41,069 nt of DNA from Rachicladosporium sp. CCFEE 5018 (Eukaryota; Ascomycota; Dothideomycetes; Cladosporiales; Cladosporiaceae), in assembly GCA_002077045.2 (NCBI GenBank), contig KZ111142.1:740797-781865 (forward strand), in the 5' to 3' direction. Shown piece by piece: positions 40,828 to 41,069 of the stretch (within the stretch, counting starts at the first letter, position 1; every line of letters begins with the position of its first letter). The translations under genes were made by a program, and so were the position numbers. The notes under the pieces were generated by a model. That model was given only the letters and a program-made list of their open reading frames with translations. It ran no database searches and was not told the DNA's origin.

Positions 40828-41069
40828 TCATTCATGACTCTCCTCCCCCATCTCAGCCCTGTCCTGATGATCCATTCTGCCAAACGCGTACTCGACCTGC
40901 TTGTCCCAATTACTGAAAGCCACAATAGCCCACTCTGCCACGCCGACAAGATATAGTGCAATGCACTGCCCTACCCACAATCCAGCCAGACCCCAGCCAT
41001 GGAAAGCCAGGTAAATGCCCAGAGGTAGCGCACCGCAGTAGTAGCATATGATGTTCACAGCAGCGCCGA
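40828..41069 (-). CDS. C-terminal part of the MATE transporter, copy 2, cut by the window end
   Basis: About 80 C-terminal residues, from NIICYYCGALPLG to the stop at 40828-40830, identical in DNA to 25080-25321. The rest of the gene lies beyond the window, or does not exist if the contig simply ends in shared sequence. Confidence 0.85.
   Translation of the reverse strand, partial: GAAVNIICYYCGALPLGIYLAFHGWGLAGLWVGQCIALYLVGVAEWAIVAFSNWDKQVEYAFGRMDHQDRAEMGEESHE

Noticed and set aside
1..41069. tRNA, rRNA or CRISPR features
   Set aside because: No cloverleaf-like segments, rRNA stretches or spaced identical repeats were recognised by eye; a tRNA scan would be decisive.

Overview
The window is fungal nuclear DNA, most likely from a filamentous ascomycete or black yeast of the Dothideomycetes type. 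The signs are many genes split by introns of 42 to 62 nt with GTAAGT-like donors, CTRAC-like branch sites and CAG or TAG acceptors, a Zn2Cys6 regulator, a GPR1/FUN34/YaaH transporter, a TMEM115-like protein, a LisH/WD40 protein and compact intergenic regions. It is not bacterial: there are no operons or CRISPR, and I saw no RNA genes.

Layout. (1) 1-1261: 5' part of a PAF-acetylhydrolase-like gene that runs off the left edge. (2) 2089-12342: block A, copy 1, with a polytopic membrane protein gene (two nonsense codons), a UIM-containing gene, a LisH/WD40 gene, a TMEM115-like gene and an SDR gene. (3) 12343-22967: about 10.6 kb found only in copy 1. It holds a Zn2Cys6 activator, a seven-exon amidohydrolase, a stand-alone cytochrome b5, a GPR1-family transporter with a premature stop, and a fused FAH + alpha/beta-hydrolase enzyme. 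(4) 22968-26639: agmatinase-like gene with signal peptide, then a MATE transporter. (5) 28001-28068: start of an unknown gene cut by a gap of exactly 100 N (28069-28168). (6) 28169-38438: block A, copy 2, same gene order, with the membrane protein gene intact. (7) 38705-41069: copy 2 of the agmatinase gene and the end of the MATE gene, joined to copy-2 SDR by only 266 bp.

The main biological result is a presence/absence difference between two otherwise collinear copies. A compact, regulator-containing set of catabolic-looking genes sits exactly between the SDR and agmatinase genes in copy 1 and is absent from copy 2. I infer that amidohydrolase, FAH/hydrolase fusion, carboxylate transporter and regulator form a small catabolic cluster (amide or aromatic ring-fission type substrate); the substrate is unknown. 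One member, the transporter, looks broken.

The main technical caution is that the second copy may not be a true tandem duplication. It follows a 100-N scaffold join, and its first 357 bp and last 434 bp are identical to copy 1 while its interior differs by several percent. That is what a homeolog or haplotype contig ending in shared sequence looks like. A diploid or hybrid black yeast such as Hortaea werneckii would fit, but that is inference.
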